Shown here one piece after another: positions 1 through 5,658 of a DNA stretch of 8,972 bases. Position 1 is the first letter of the stretch, and each line of letters begins with the position of its first letter. Made by a program: the position numbers and the translations under genes. Where the stretch lies: positions 1-8,972 of the forward strand of contig JAITCQ010000059.1 of the NCBI GenBank assembly GCA_031283015.1, read 5' to 3'. This stretch comes from Candidatus Methanoplasma sp. (GTDB lineage: Archaea > Thermoplasmatota > Thermoplasmata > Methanomassiliicoccales > Methanomethylophilaceae). The notes under the pieces are model-generated. The model searched no databases, was not told the DNA's origin, and was given only the letters and a program-made list of their open reading frames with translations.

Positions 1-857
1 ACCCGATGATGAACCTGTCCGTGGCGATAGATGACAACCTTCTGGGCGTGACGCACGTGATAAGAGGGAAGGACCATCTCAACAACACGCTCAGACAGGA
101 GTATATCTTCGATTATTTCGGATGGAAGAAACCCGAGTATTACCATTACGGGCTGGTGAACATCCCGGACACCGTGCTCAAGACGTCGCTGATAAAGGAG
201 AGCATACGTTCGGGAGAGTACGGCGGATGGGACGACGTCAGGACGGGCACCGTAAGGGCGGTCAGAAGAAGAGGGATAAGACCGGAGGCGGTCAGGAGAT
301 ACTGGGTGGAGAGCGGCATAAAATCCGTTGATATCCAATTCACCTGGGACAATCTGTACGGAATGAACCGCGACATAATAGACGGCGTATCGAACAGGTA
401 TTTCTTCGTTCCGGACCCGGTGAGATATGACATTGACGGGAACGATCCGATAGATGGAAAGGCGCCGCTCCATCCCGACCATCCCGAACGGGGAAGCCGT
501 CTGTACCGCGTTGACGGAAGCAGGACGGTGTTCATTTCTCCAGAGGATTCCAAGGTCTTCGCGGAGAAGGGACAGATAAGGCTGAAGGACCTCTGCAACC
601 TGGAATACGGAACGCCCGCAAAGTACGCCGGTAACGATCTGTCGGTGCTGAAGAAGGGCGTGAAGGCCGTTCAGTGGGCGGGAAGGAACAGCATAAGGAC
701 GGAGTTGCTCATGCCGGACGGCAGCGTCGTGAACGGCATAACGGAGGACGGGATACTGAACGAAAAGTGCGACACTGTGCAATTCGAGCGCATCGGCTTC
801 GTCAGGCTTGAAAGCATAACCCCGGAAGTAATAAAAGCGGTGTTCACCCACCGCTGA
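1..857 (+). CDS. gltX: Glutamyl-tRNA synthetase, archaeal type (3' part, start outside window)
   Basis: This class I synthetase attaches glutamate to tRNA-Glu in the cytoplasm. Archaea generally lack GlnRS, so it usually also charges tRNA-Gln, which GatDE then amidates. The frame is open to the left edge, so the ATG codons at 6 and 9 are internal; about 284 residues are visible, roughly half of the usual ~570. Seen: VTHVIRGKDH near residue 16, the archaeal/eukaryal GluRS signature; a KMSKS-equivalent loop, LKTSLIKESI, near residue 58; WDDVRTGTVRAVRRRGIRPE just after it; then NRDIIDGVSNRYFFVPDP, which leads into the C-terminal beta-barrel anticodon-binding domains. The HIGH motif lies upstream of the window. 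The end is intact: the TGA stop touches the stop of the convergent regulator with no spacer. The KMSKS loop has T-S where some homologues have K-S; I do not consider this disabling. Confidence 0.93.
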   Translation, partial: PMMNLSVAIDDNLLGVTHVIRGKDHLNNTLRQEYIFDYFGWKKPEYYHYGLVNIPDTVLKTSLIKESIRSGEYGGWDDVRTGTVRAVRRRGIRPEAVRRYWVESGIKSVDIQFTWDNLYGMNRDIIDGVSNRYFFVPDPVRYDIDGNDPIDGKAPLHPDHPERGSRLYRVDGSRTVFISPEDSKVFAEKGQIRLKDLCNLEYGTPAKYAGNDLSVLKKGVKAVQWAGRNSIRTELLMPDGSVVNGITEDGILNEKCDTVQFERIGFVRLESITPEVIKAVFTHR

Positions 858-1520
858 TCATCCGCTCGTGTCGATGTAAACGGACGACGCCAGTTCCGCC
901 GTCAGCGCGACCACCGAATTTTCCACGTTAACGATGGTGATGTTCCCGCACGGAGGGTTCGGATCCAGAGTAAGTTCCCTGCCTGGTATGAACCCCATTA
1001 TGATCAGCTTCTTGACCACCTCGGAGTCGTCGTTCTTCAGGTGGGATATTATGCCGTGCTCGCCGGGACTCAGGTCGGATAGGGACGCGGTGATGTTCAC
1101 CCCCCCTGATGACGCCGCTTTGCATGGAGTGGAACATATCTGACAGTCGCTGTCTACGTGCGTCCCCATCATCTGGCACATTTTTATGGCCGATTCGTCC
1201 GACAGCGCATGCTCCATTCTGCATGCTTCCTTGTGCGCAGTCTCGCTGTCGACGCTCAGAACGTTTATGAGAAAGCTCTCGATCACATGGTGCTTCTTCC
1301 TGACCAGCCTTGCGTACGTAAGGCCTTCCTCCGTGAGCCTGACCCCATGGTACCTTTCGTATACCACTAGACCTTCGTTCGAGAGGACCTTCAGCATCTC
1401 CGTCACGCTGGCTGGCGTGACGTTCATGAAAGCGGCCAGCTCGGTGGTCTTCGTGGTGTTCTCCCCTTCCGTCAGTCTGAGGATGTTTATGAGATAATCC
1501 TCGCGGTTCCCTGTGGTCAT
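858..1520 (-). CDS. DtxR-family metal-dependent transcriptional regulator with FeoA/SH3 domain
   Basis: Predicted cytoplasmic repressor of 220 residues that binds DNA when loaded with Fe2+ or Mn2+. An N-terminal winged helix (about 5-65, with NVTPASVTEMLKVLSNEGLV as recognition region) is followed by the metal and dimerisation domain. H77, E81, H96, C100, E103 and H104 fall on DtxR ligand positions with a constant offset of two, and D8 matches the MntR aspartate. A C-X2-C-X3-C cluster (C126, C129, C133) precedes a FeoA/SH3-like domain (about 148-218, with IIMGFIPGREL and ending in SSVYID). I chose the ATG at 1520: it is followed at once by the conserved REDYLINILRL helix, and a TATA-like TTTTATCT sits 28 bases upstream, which suggests a leaderless message. 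An in-frame extension to 1586 would add an unrelated hydrophobic tail. No metal transporter lies nearby, so targets are unknown. Confidence 0.9.
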   Translation of the reverse strand: MTTGNREDYLINILRLTEGENTTKTTELAAFMNVTPASVTEMLKVLSNEGLVVYERYHGVRLTEEGLTYARLVRKKHHVIESFLINVLSVDSETAHKEACRMEHALSDESAIKMCQMMGTHVDSDCQICSTPCKAASSGGVNITASLSDLSPGEHGIISHLKNDDSEVVKKLIIMGFIPGRELTLDPNPPCGNITIVNVENSVVALTAELASSVYIDTSG

Positions 1521-1543
1521 TGTCGAGATATCTGCTGAAAGGT

Positions 1544-1551
1544 AGATAAAA
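1544..1551 (-). promoter_or_regulatory. TATA box of the DtxR-family gene
   Basis: On the minus strand this reads TTTTATCT, centred about 28 bases before the ATG at 1520. That is the distance expected between an archaeal TATA box and a transcription start lying at or next to the start codon. There is no Shine-Dalgarno sequence before the ATG, which agrees with a leaderless transcript. Confidence 0.45.
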
Positions 1552-1661
1552 GTTAGGAGGTGGCGTATCGCGGTGTAAAGCGTCACCGGTCACAACTTAT
1601 GGATATACAACTATTCCTTCTATGATGGAATTACATACGCATTTATAGCACTAATTCCTAA

Positions 1662-1676
1662 TATAATTGAATTATA
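1662..1676. repeat. Perfect AT-rich palindrome (7-base arms)
   Basis: TATAATTGAATTATA is a perfect inverted repeat around a single central G. An additional TAATTC/GAATTA pair (1652-1657 and 1669-1674) overlaps it. It lies about 140 bases before the dtxR-type ATG and 235 before the beta-helix ATG, too far to be the core promoter of either. It could be an operator, or a TATA element of an unannotated transcript. Confidence 0.5.
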
Positions 1677-1766
1677 GACGCCATTGAATAATCAAATATG
1701 TGTCCATGCACTGTGGAACATCACCAGTTCATGGAGTAACACAAAGCGGCGCATTGCGGATATTCA

Positions 1767-1812
1767 CTCTGCGGGAATTCCCGCTTTCGAATGGTTGAAT
1801 GTCCCCGCAGAG
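1767..1812. repeat. Nested inverted repeats with two mutually exclusive folds
   Basis: CTCTGCGGG (1767-1775) is perfectly complementary to CCCGCAGAG (1804-1812), giving a 9-base-pair stem around a 28-base loop. The left arm also belongs to a perfect 14-base palindrome, GCGGGAATTCCCGC (1771-1784). The two pairings share 1771-1775 and cannot form together. The segment is GC-rich inside an AT-rich spacer. It has no U-tract after it and is too short to be a tRNA. Confidence 0.55.
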
Positions 1813-1863
1813 ACCTGTCTGAAGAAAGAGGTGCTCGGCCATTTGATAAGTAGACTTATTTAG

Positions 1864-1872
1864 TTATATATA
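1864..1872 (+). promoter_or_regulatory. TATA box of the beta-helix gene
   Basis: TTATATATA is a near-ideal archaeal TATA box. It predicts a transcription start near 1893, giving a leader of roughly 18 bases that contains GAGGG (1898-1902) as Shine-Dalgarno sequence, 8 bases before the ATG at 1911. A TAGTTAT motif repeats at 1861 and 1871, one helical turn apart, across the box. Confidence 0.65.
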
Positions 1873-1891
1873 GTTATTAAAATGTAATAAC
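1873..1891 (+). promoter_or_regulatory. Candidate operator between TATA box and transcription start
   Basis: GTTATTAAAATGTAATAAC is an inverted repeat with perfect 7-base arms (GTTATTA and TAATAAC) around a 5-base centre. It fills the space between the TATA box and the predicted start of the beta-helix transcript. A protein bound here would block RNA polymerase, so a repressor site is the natural reading; the regulator is unknown. Confidence 0.45.
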
Positions 1892-1910
1892 GAACTTGAG
1901 GGAAATTTTG

Positions 1911-3404
1911 ATGGTAAGTAAAATATTGGCTATTATTATGGTTATTTTAGTTTCAGGGACAGTTGTTGCCGCCGCTGTGGCGGTATCTTGGAATTCAGAT
2001 CAGGATCCGGGGACCGATCCACAAAATCCCCCAGTTCCGCCGATAGGGACATATACAGACATCGGGCCCCGCCCCAACAATTACGACGACCCGGCGGACG
2101 GGATATATGTTTCCCCTACCGGCAATGACGAAACGGCAGACGGCTCCAAAAATAAGCCATACAGAAGCATCAATACCGCTTTGACGACCGCCGAACCCGG
2201 CGACACCATAATCTTGCGCGGAGGCACTTATAAAGAAGGCCGCGACGTCCGCATTCAAACCTCTGATATCACAATAAAGTCCGCAAAGGGGGAATGGGCG
2301 GTCATCGACCTGACGAACCTTGCGCCCGGAGACGAATCTTCGGTAATCATGTTCCAAGAAGACAGGTATGAAGACGGAGTAGATAGAATGGTATCCGGCT
2401 GTAAATTACAAGCTATAGAGGCGAAGGGGGGGTTCTATGTCGTTTGTTTCGACACCATGTGGGATTGGGGCCAGGCTAACCGCGGCGGGGCATCCAACAT
2501 CATTATTGAGGACTGCGTGCTTCATGATTCAAAGAACGATGTGATAAAGATAAAGCCGAACTGTGACAACATCACCATCCGATACAACAATATTTTCAAC
2601 TCCGGAAGGGAGCATGTAGGCCACTCCGAGTTCCTGTCGGGGGAGTGCAACTCCGAAGGCATCGACAATGTCAACGGCGACAATATGATAGTGCGGAACA
2701 ACCACATCTACAACATCTGCTCGAACGGGGTCTACGCCAAAGGCGGCGCGATCAACGCGCTGATCGAGAACAACTGTGTTGAAAACACATACGGAGCGGG
2801 GATCATGGTCGGTTTCGACACCAGCCCAGAATTCTTCGACACCGGCGTAAACCCGCAGTATTATGAGAATATCGGCGGCGTTGTGCGCAATAACCTAATA
2901 ATCCACACCGGCTGGGAAGGCATAGGCCTCTACGCCTCCAAGGATGCTCAGGTCTACAACAACACACTGGTAGACGTGATGAACTACGCGGACCACACCC
3001 GAATTCCTCACAGTGCGATCTACTTCGGCCTTACCTATCAGGACTGGGCCGCCGGTGCCGGTCGTCCTGCCAACGTCAACCCTGACATCCATCACAATAT
3101 CGTAAGCCAGCCGGCAACGTTCACACAGCACCCCATGATAGAGATCCGCTATTCCGGCGATCTCGGCGGGATGTCGGCCCTATCCGGCAACCCGACTATG
3201 AGCAACAACTGCTACTACATTGCAGGTAAGAGCGCGGCCTTCGTAGACAATCGGCCGGTCACCCATGTGGTGAATGTGGACCTCGCCGGATGGAAATCCC
3301 ACATCACCGGCGACAGCGGCTCGATAGAGGTCAACCCCGGCTTGGATTCCAACTATAAACCGACCAACCCGCAGTGCGCAGGAATGGGATGCAATTTCCC
3401 GTAA
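1911..3404 (+). CDS. Secreted or membrane-anchored right-handed beta-helix protein (polysaccharide-lyase-like)
   Basis: 497-residue predicted extracellular protein. Residues 5-25 form a hydrophobic signal or anchor segment, followed by an Asp/Pro-rich linker (about 28-62). Next is the typical entry of pectate-lyase-like beta-helices, YVSPTGND...GS...KPYRSINTAL...PGDTIILRGGTY, and then many asparagine-ladder coils such as ITIRYNNIF, MIVRNNHIY, ALIENNCV, GVVRNNLII and AQVYNNTLV. The end (NPGLDSNYKP) is typical of the fold, so the protein looks complete, with no C-terminal anchor. It may bind or cleave polysaccharide (PL9-like) or act as an adhesin; I cannot assign catalytic residues. I prefer the ATG at 1911 to an in-frame TTG at 1896, because GAGGG sits 8 bases before the ATG and the TTG would overlap that site. 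The signal-peptide codons are much more AT-rich than the rest, which suggests a composite origin or transfer. It is transcribed alone, with a terminator at 3435. Confidence 0.85.
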   Translation: MVSKILAIIMVILVSGTVVAAAVAVSWNSDQDPGTDPQNPPVPPIGTYTDIGPRPNNYDDPADGIYVSPTGNDETADGSKNKPYRSINTALTTAEPGDTIILRGGTYKEGRDVRIQTSDITIKSAKGEWAVIDLTNLAPGDESSVIMFQEDRYEDGVDRMVSGCKLQAIEAKGGFYVVCFDTMWDWGQANRGGASNIIIEDCVLHDSKNDVIKIKPNCDNITIRYNNIFNSGREHVGHSEFLSGECNSEGIDNVNGDNMIVRNNHIYNICSNGVYAKGGAINALIENNCVENTYGAGIMVGFDTSPEFFDTGVNPQYYENIGGVVRNNLIIHTGWEGIGLYASKDAQVYNNTLVDVMNYADHTRIPHSAIYFGLTYQDWAAGAGRPANVNPDIHHNIVSQPATFTQHPMIEIRYSGDLGGMSALSGNPTMSNNCYYIAGKSAAFVDNRPVTHVVNVDLAGWKSHITGDSGSIEVNPGLDSNYKPTNPQCAGMGCNFP

Positions 3405-3434
3405 AGGGCGGGGCAATAAACGTATTCGGATACT

Positions 3435-3491
3435 GACCGGGGACGCATCCTGAAACAGGATGCGTTTCGAGATCCCCGGTCTCTTTCTTTC
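3435..3491 (+). terminator. Two-tier hairpin terminator of the beta-helix gene
   Basis: Outer arms GACCGGGGA (3435-3443) and TCCCCGGTC (3473-3481) pair perfectly. They enclose a second perfect 9-base stem, CGCATCCTG (3444-3452) and CAGGATGCG (3456-3464), with an AAA loop. An 8-base bulge (3465-3472) lies on the 3' side. The pyrimidine-rich run TCTTTCTTTC (3482-3491) follows directly. It starts 31 bases after the stop codon. Confidence 0.75.
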
Positions 3492-3586
3492 ATATACAAT
3501 ACAGCCTGTGCGGTGAAGGCAACGATGTTATAGAGGACATTTTCGGTAACATGCGGAAACTCTGCCTGAAAAAATAAAACATAACA

Positions 3587-3622
3587 ATTGCATAAAATAA
3601 CGTATCAATATTGCATAAAATA
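3587..3622. repeat. 13-base direct repeat, two copies
   Basis: ATTGCATAAAATA occurs at 3587-3599 and again at 3610-3622, both exact. The copies start 23 bases apart, close to two helical turns, with a 10-base gap. They lie in a spacer where both neighbouring genes end, so neither gene needs a promoter here. Confidence 0.6.
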
Positions 3623-3748
3623 GAACTCTGTATTTCATTTTTTGATAGAAAATATTCTTTCGTTGCAGAAGCTGGCTCTGGAAACAACCAATGTAGTATC
3701 TCACCGTGCAAAAATAATATGATTGGGCAACGCCCGATAATGGAAGGT

Positions 3749-3772
3749 CCGCCCCGCTGTTCAGCGGGGCGG
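3749..3772 (-). terminator. GC-rich hairpin after the flavoprotein gene
   Basis: CCGCCCCGCT and AGCGGGGCGG form a perfect 10-base-pair stem with a 4-base loop, starting 6 bases after the flavoprotein stop codon on the minus strand. The U-tract that follows is poor on either strand, so it may act as a transcript-end stabiliser or a bidirectional barrier rather than an efficient intrinsic terminator. Confidence 0.6.
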
Positions 3773-3778
3773 TTTGGA

Positions 3779-4330
3779 TCAGAACTTCTTGCCGATGGCC
3801 TTGGCCTCGGCGAGGATCTTGGCATCCTTCGAAGCGGTGTCCGGGGGGTTCGCGCCGGTGTAGACTATCTTGCCGACCGGTACGAATTTTAGCATTCCCG
3901 CCATCGAGCCCTCTATCTTGCTGGCCATCACCTGAGCGGCATCGGCGCCTCCGCCGCAGCTTACGACTACCGCAAGCTTCTTTCCGGGTGCGATGTTCGG
4001 CGCGAAATCCGCTCCCAAGAAACCGTAGAACCTGTCCTGGAAGAGCCTGAACTGCCCGTTCGCCTCTCCGAAGTAAGTAGGCGTGGACAATATCACGCCT
4101 TCGGCATCCCTCATCGCCTTCAATATCTCGGCGTGGTCGTCCTTAAGCACGCAGGCGCCGGCCGATTTGCATCCCATGCAGGCCTGGCAGCCTTTTACGT
4201 TGGAAAGGGAGTTGAGGTGGTATACCTTCACATCCTTGCCGTTCTCTTTCGCTCCTTCTATCATCGCTTTTACAATTGTACAAGTGTTTCCTTTCTTTCT
4301 CGGACTGGCTACGATCGCTACTATCGACAT
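3779..4330 (-). CDS. Iron-sulfur flavoprotein-like NAD(P)H-dependent FMN reductase (flavodoxin fold)
   Basis: 183-residue cytoplasmic redox protein. The FMN phosphate loop is SPRKKGNT (9-16). C48, C51, C54 and C60 give an exact CX2CX2CX5C, the compact 4Fe-4S motif described for methanogen iron-sulfur flavoprotein (Isf), and KDDHAEI follows. Further FMN contacts are probably TPTYFGEANGQFRLFQDRF and the later SCGGGAD loop. Isf proteins pass electrons from ferredoxin to FMN and have been linked to oxygen or peroxide reduction; related flavoproteins reduce quinones. The electron donor and acceptor here are unknown. The ATG at 4330 is supported by GGTGAT (4334-4339) just upstream and a TATA box near 4365. 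The divergent HxlR-type regulator is the likely controller. The stop codon is followed 6 bases later by a hairpin. The same cysteine pattern also occurs in generic flavodoxin-family reductases, so the Isf label is probable, not certain. Confidence 0.85.
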   Translation of the reverse strand: MSIVAIVASPRKKGNTCTIVKAMIEGAKENGKDVKVYHLNSLSNVKGCQACMGCKSAGACVLKDDHAEILKAMRDAEGVILSTPTYFGEANGQFRLFQDRFYGFLGADFAPNIAPGKKLAVVVSCGGGADAAQVMASKIEGSMAGMLKFVPVGKIVYTGANPPDTASKDAKILAEAKAIGKKF

Positions 4331-4339
4331 TGTATCACC

Positions 4340-4379
4340 ACTAACAAAATGATAGTAACGATATATAATGATTGTTAGT
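4340..4379. promoter_or_regulatory. Shared control region: TATA box of the flavoprotein gene inside an 8-base inverted repeat
   Basis: ACTAACAA (4340-4347) and TTGTTAGT (4372-4379) are perfect inverted arms 24 bases apart. They bracket the minus-strand TATA element ATTATATAT (4361-4369), and the left arm lies near the predicted transcription start. A dimeric regulator bound to both arms would shut the flavoprotein promoter. The right arm is just upstream of the HxlR-type gene's own TATA box, which would allow autoregulation. Confidence 0.55.
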
Positions 4380-4386
4380 CATTAAT

Positions 4387-4394
4387 TTATATTA
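4387..4394 (+). promoter_or_regulatory. TATA box of the HxlR-type regulator gene
   Basis: TTATATTA is centred about 24 bases before the ATG at 4414, placing the transcription start at or next to the start codon. No Shine-Dalgarno sequence precedes the ATG, which fits a leaderless message and argues against the upstream in-frame TTG at 4372, which lies ahead of this box. Confidence 0.55.
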
Positions 4395-4413
4395 CGACCG
4401 CATAGCTTGTATC

Positions 4414-4800
4414 ATGGAGCGAAGGCCCCGCGGTCCGAGGATAGATTGCGCATTGGATGCCGCAATGACGGTCGTCGGAGGGAAATGGAAGGCAACGATA
4501 CTGTGCAAGCTTTACATGAAGGGTCCGCTGCGCTTTAACCAGCTTCTGAAAGAGATCGAGGCGGTCTCTCCAAGGATACTCACCAAGCAGCTGAGGGAGA
4601 TGGAGGACGACGGACTGATCGCAAGGACAGTCAAAGCGGAAGTACCCGTCTGCGTCGAATATTCCCTTTCTGAAAAAGGGAGGACGCTGATCCCCGCGCT
4701 GAAACTCCTTGCGGGGTGGAGCCTGGACAACATGTTCCAGTATTATGTCCGCTTTGATGATGGGATAACGATCCCCGAAAGGGATGACGCCAAATCCTGA
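4414..4800 (+). CDS. HxlR-family winged-helix transcriptional regulator
   Basis: 128-residue MarR/HxlR-type DNA-binding protein. The family signature is clear: a cysteine at position 12, then VVGGKWKATILCKLYMKGPLRF (about 20-41), the recognition helix region AVSPRILTKQLREMEDDGLI (50-69), and the wing ending VEYSLSEKG (81-89). HxlR, YodB and HypR proteins typically act as dimers controlling adjacent oxidoreductase or detoxification genes, and several sense electrophiles or oxidants through the N-terminal cysteine. Two further cysteines (C31, and C80 in the wing) could take part. It is transcribed divergently from the iron-sulfur flavoprotein across about 80 bases, the classical arrangement for regulator and target. 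The start at 4414 fits both the family length and the promoter distance. It converges with the Sel1-repeat gene 46 bases downstream, with no obvious terminator. Confidence 0.9.
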   Translation: MERRPRGPRIDCALDAAMTVVGGKWKATILCKLYMKGPLRFNQLLKEIEAVSPRILTKQLREMEDDGLIARTVKAEVPVCVEYSLSEKGRTLIPALKLLAGWSLDNMFQYYVRFDDGITIPERDDAKS

Positions 4801-4846
4801 TCTTCCAACAATCGACGCCGCGAATGTGCACAGGGATTCGGTGTGT

Positions 4847-5656
4847 TCATGTGCGAGGGTCATGTCTTGATCGTAGGACCTCTATGCAGCGTTCCTCGCC
4901 TTTTGAGGCCCCGTTCACAAACAGTTCCAGAGCCTCGTCCTCCTTTCCTTCGGACATCAGCATCTCTCCCAGCGTGAACATCGCTTTCCGGTAACCCGTC
5001 GAGACGGCCTCTTCAAAAAGGCCCTTTGCCATACGTTCGTTCTTTTTTACGCCCGTCCCGTCCTTATACATCAGACCAAGATTGTACATCCCCCTCGCCG
5101 AGCCGTTCTCCGCCGCCTTCGAGAACCAGAACAGGGCTTTCTGCGGATCTCCCTCGACGCCGGAGCCGTTAAGATAGAACGTTCCCAAGGACGCCTGCGC
5201 GCGGAAATATCCGGATTCGGCGGATAGAGTGAACCACTTCGCCGCTTCACGGAGGTCCTTTGCGGCCCCCTTCCCGCTTCTTAGCATCACCCCTAGGTTG
5301 CATTGGGCCTTGACGTTCCCGCGTTCCGCGGCCATGCGGTACCATCTAACTCCCTCATCCTTATCCTTCGCGATCCCGATGCCGACCGCATGCACATATC
5401 CCAGATTCCTCATGCCGGAATCGTTCCCTCCCTCGGCCGCCTTGCGGAAAAGGGATATCGATTCTTCTTCGCACCCTGCGCGGGCGATCAGCATCACCCC
5501 CAGATTGACCATCGCCATCGTGTTTCCCCGCCCAGCCGATTTCCTGTACAATCTTTCGGCGTTCGTAAGATCGCCATCGCGTTCCGCGGCCAAGGCAAGG
5601 GCGAAGGGGTCGGAAGGATCCGTCCCTTCTGGTGAACTTTCGAATCGGTCAAGCAT
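4847..5656 (-). CDS. Sel1-repeat (TPR-like) protein
   Basis: 269-residue helical repeat protein with no signal peptide or membrane segment, so probably cytoplasmic. After a short acidic N-terminus, six to seven Sel1-like units of about 36 residues run from residue 17 to about 260. Each has the pattern A..W(Y/F)..AAE.G...A..NLG.M...G.G, for example EGVRWYRMAAERGNVKAQCN and QKALFWFSKAAENGSARGMY; the last units lack the G.G turn. Sel1 repeats mediate protein-protein contacts and have no enzymatic role of their own. The ATG at 5656 lies two bases after the permease stop with GAAGGT upstream, so this is the third gene of the ABC operon. A longer frame to 5755 would run inside the permease gene and is not favoured. 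The partner is unknown; the operon suggests an assembly or regulatory role with the transporter. Confidence 0.85.
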   Translation of the reverse strand: MLDRFESSPEGTDPSDPFALALAAERDGDLTNAERLYRKSAGRGNTMAMVNLGVMLIARAGCEEESISLFRKAAEGGNDSGMRNLGYVHAVGIGIAKDKDEGVRWYRMAAERGNVKAQCNLGVMLRSGKGAAKDLREAAKWFTLSAESGYFRAQASLGTFYLNGSGVEGDPQKALFWFSKAAENGSARGMYNLGLMYKDGTGVKKNERMAKGLFEEAVSTGYRKAMFTLGEMLMSEGKEDEALELFVNGASKGEERCIEVLRSRHDPRT

Positions 5657-5658
5657 TG

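Larger units (their letters stand above)
1587..1860. other. Non-coding AT-rich spacer between divergent dtxR-type and beta-helix genes
   Basis: No convincing gene is present. The first part (about 1605-1700) is strongly AT-rich and holds a 15-base palindrome at 1662-1676. The second part (about 1740-1845) is clearly richer in G+C and holds nested inverted repeats at 1767-1812. One plus-strand frame is open from 1740 to 1850 (37 codons, starting HKAAHCGYSLCG), but it has no start codon, is preceded by a TAA at 1737-1739, and matches nothing I recognise. It could be a decayed gene fragment, a small RNA or a regulatory region; the sequence alone does not decide. Confidence 0.5.
3405..3778. other. 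Convergent intergenic spacer with terminators and AT-rich direct repeat
   Basis: This spacer lies between two genes that converge. It holds the composite hairpin ending the beta-helix gene (3435-3491), an AT-rich block (about 3567-3660) with a 13-base direct repeat, and the hairpin closing the flavoprotein gene (3749-3772). A minus-strand frame runs from 3825 through the spacer, but it begins antisense to the flavoprotein gene and has low-complexity composition, so I do not call it. No tRNA or small protein was recognised. Confidence 0.6.

Noticed and set aside
1521..1586. Longer N-terminus for the DtxR-family protein, starting at 1586
   Set aside because: The added residues are hydrophobic and unlike the family, and the TATA-like element at 1544-1551 would lie inside the gene. 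The conserved winged helix starts right after the ATG at 1520.
928..1593. Second long minus-strand open frame overlapping the DtxR-family gene
   Set aside because: It is rich in Arg, His and Gly with no family pattern, a frame shadow of the real gene.
1767..1812. tRNA or tRNA fragment suggested by the acceptor-like stem and a GGTTGAAT motif
   Set aside because: The span is only 46 bases, with no D-arm or anticodon arm and no proper T-stem.
1621..1825. C/D-box guide RNA suggested by TATGATGG and a later CTGA
   Set aside because: The boxes are about 190 bases apart, with no C'/D' pair and no terminal stem, far outside the usual ~60 bases.
1896..1910. TTG start for the beta-helix protein at 1896
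   Set aside because: The TTG overlaps the GAGGG that serves the ATG at 1911, and the signal peptide begins naturally at 1911.
3490..3825. 111-residue minus-strand frame through the convergent spacer
   Set aside because: Its first part is antisense-coded low-complexity Pro/Arg/Ser sequence within the flavoprotein gene, and the rest has no recognisable features or promoter.
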